Position numbers and translations under genes: made by a program
From: Flavobacteriaceae bacterium
GTDB lineage: Bacteria; Bacteroidota; Bacteroidia; Flavobacteriales; Flavobacteriaceae
Assembly: GCA_018623655.1 (NCBI GenBank)
Contig: JAAZVG010000079.1
Location: forward strand, 1 to 6,803
DNA: 6,803 nt
Direction: 5' to 3'
Notes under the pieces: generated by a model
Told to the model about the DNA's origin: nothing
Seen by the model: only the letters and a program-made list of their open reading frames with translations
The model's database searches: none
In this document: piece by piece, positions 6,096-6,803 of the stretch
How the letters are laid out: each line of letters starts with the position of its first letter
How positions within the stretch are numbered: the first letter of the stretch is position 1

Positions 6096-6803
6096 TGGCG
6101 AATAAGTCGATCGGAAAGCTCTTTAAAACCCTTTTACCTATCGCTATTGGGGTCTTTCTGATTGTCTATTCCTACCTAAGTACCCCTGAAGAAATTCGCA
6201 AAGAAATCATAAGCTACATCAGCTCGGCAAATCCATGGTTTGTTGCTGCATCAATTATACTAGCATTATTAAGTCATCTTTCTCGAGCGATAAGGGCGAA
6301 TTACCTACTTAGACCGCTTGGTTATCACCCTTCTATACTTGCTAATTTTTACTTTGTGATGATGGCTTATTTTGCTAATCTAGGTATTCCAAGATCTGGC
6401 GAGGTGCTAAGAGCAACATCATTAAGCACTTATGAAAAAGTACCTTTCGACAAAGGGTTTGGAACCATTGTAACCGAACGCATAATCGACCTTATCATGC
6501 TACTTCTAGTCATCTTCTTAGCTTTTATTTTACAAACTGAGAGACTATTGGTCCTATTGAAGGAAAATCAAAATACCCTAATACTGTCTATCGCTGTAAT
6601 CGTAGTCGCAGTAATTGGGTTAATGATTTCAATACGAGTTCTAAAATCAAGTTCGTTCACTCTTGTAACAAAACTAGTTGCGTTTCTAGAAGGTATAAGA
6701 ACTGGTCTTCTATCCGTTTTTCAAATGAAAAATAGAACAGCGTTTCTAGGCCATACCTTATTTATTTGGGCCTGCTATATCGCTATGTTTTGGGTGATTA
6801 AAT
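6095..6803 (+). CDS. Flippase-like membrane protein, lysylphosphatidylglycerol synthase transmembrane family (YbhN/UPF0104-like); 3' end outside window
   Basis: The ATG overlaps the panD stop (TAATG at 6093-6097), so the two are likely coupled in translation. 236 codons are visible with no stop, and the C-terminus is off the right edge. The sequence has hydrophobic stretches at about 11-28, 47-65, 83-96, 130-147, 161-182 and 217-235, at least five or six membrane passes. The segment NLGIPRSGEVLRA (95-107), followed by KGFGTIVTERIIDL (120-133), is the signature of the MprF-type flippase-like family (PF03706 by recollection). No lysyl-transferase domain is seen in the visible part; family members of this kind in Bacteroidota are usually about 320-350 residues with membrane segments only. 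Its substrate is unknown; lipid or lipid-linked sugar movement across the inner membrane is the family-level guess. The position after panCD is typical for flavobacteria and does not by itself imply a role in pantothenate synthesis. Confidence 0.88.
   Translation, partial: MANKSIGKLFKTLLPIAIGVFLIVYSYLSTPEEIRKEIISYISSANPWFVAASIILALLSHLSRAIRANYLLRPLGYHPSILANFYFVMMAYFANLGIPRSGEVLRATSLSTYEKVPFDKGFGTIVTERIIDLIMLLLVIFLAFILQTERLLVLLKENQNTLILSIAVIVVAVIGLMISIRVLKSSSFTLVTKLVAFLEGIRTGLLSVFQMKNRTAFLGHTLFIWACYIAMFWVIK

Overview
The window looks like chromosomal core DNA from a member of the Bacteroidota, probably a flavobacterium-like marine or freshwater lineage. This rests on four things. The gene set (glmS, a DUF4270 lipoprotein, a short GT5-like 'glycogen synthase' divergent from panC-panD and a flippase-like membrane protein) is a linkage I know from Flavobacteriia. 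The lipoprotein has a Cys-Glu-Lys-Asp mature end. Several promoters fit the Bacteroidota TTG...TAnnTTTG consensus. Strong Shine-Dalgarno sequences are absent.

Layout. The centre is a 98-bp divergent promoter region (4774-4871). Leftward (- strand) run a GT5 N-terminal-domain protein (3964-4773), a DUF4270 outer-membrane lipoprotein starting 7 bp later (2118-3956), and glmS (174-2021) after a 96-bp gap with its own candidate -7 box. Just past the glmS stop, an open - strand frame without a proper start (192 to the left edge) reads as the middle of a CBS-domain region of the kind found at the C-terminus of CLC chloride channels. It looks like a 5'-truncated gene. Rightward (+ strand) run panC (4872-5720), panD (5742-6095) and a multi-pass flippase-like membrane protein (6095 to the right edge). 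PanD has its own consensus promoter inside the end of panC, and the membrane protein start overlaps the panD stop as TAATG.

How the genes work together. The right arm makes beta-alanine (PanD) and joins it to pantoate (PanC) to give pantothenate, the precursor of coenzyme A. GlmS makes glucosamine-6-phosphate, the first committed step to UDP-GlcNAc for peptidoglycan and lipopolysaccharide. The DUF4270 lipoprotein and the membrane protein are envelope proteins of unknown exact role. The GT5-like protein lacks the nucleotide-sugar motif and the C-terminal domain of real glycogen synthase, so its usual name is probably misleading.

I see no mobile element, CRISPR array, tRNA or rRNA, and no sign of an accessory island. 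The points most worth a second look are the truncated CBS fragment, the degenerate GT5 protein, the calcium-type repeats inside the DUF4270 protein, and the near-leaderless panD promoter.
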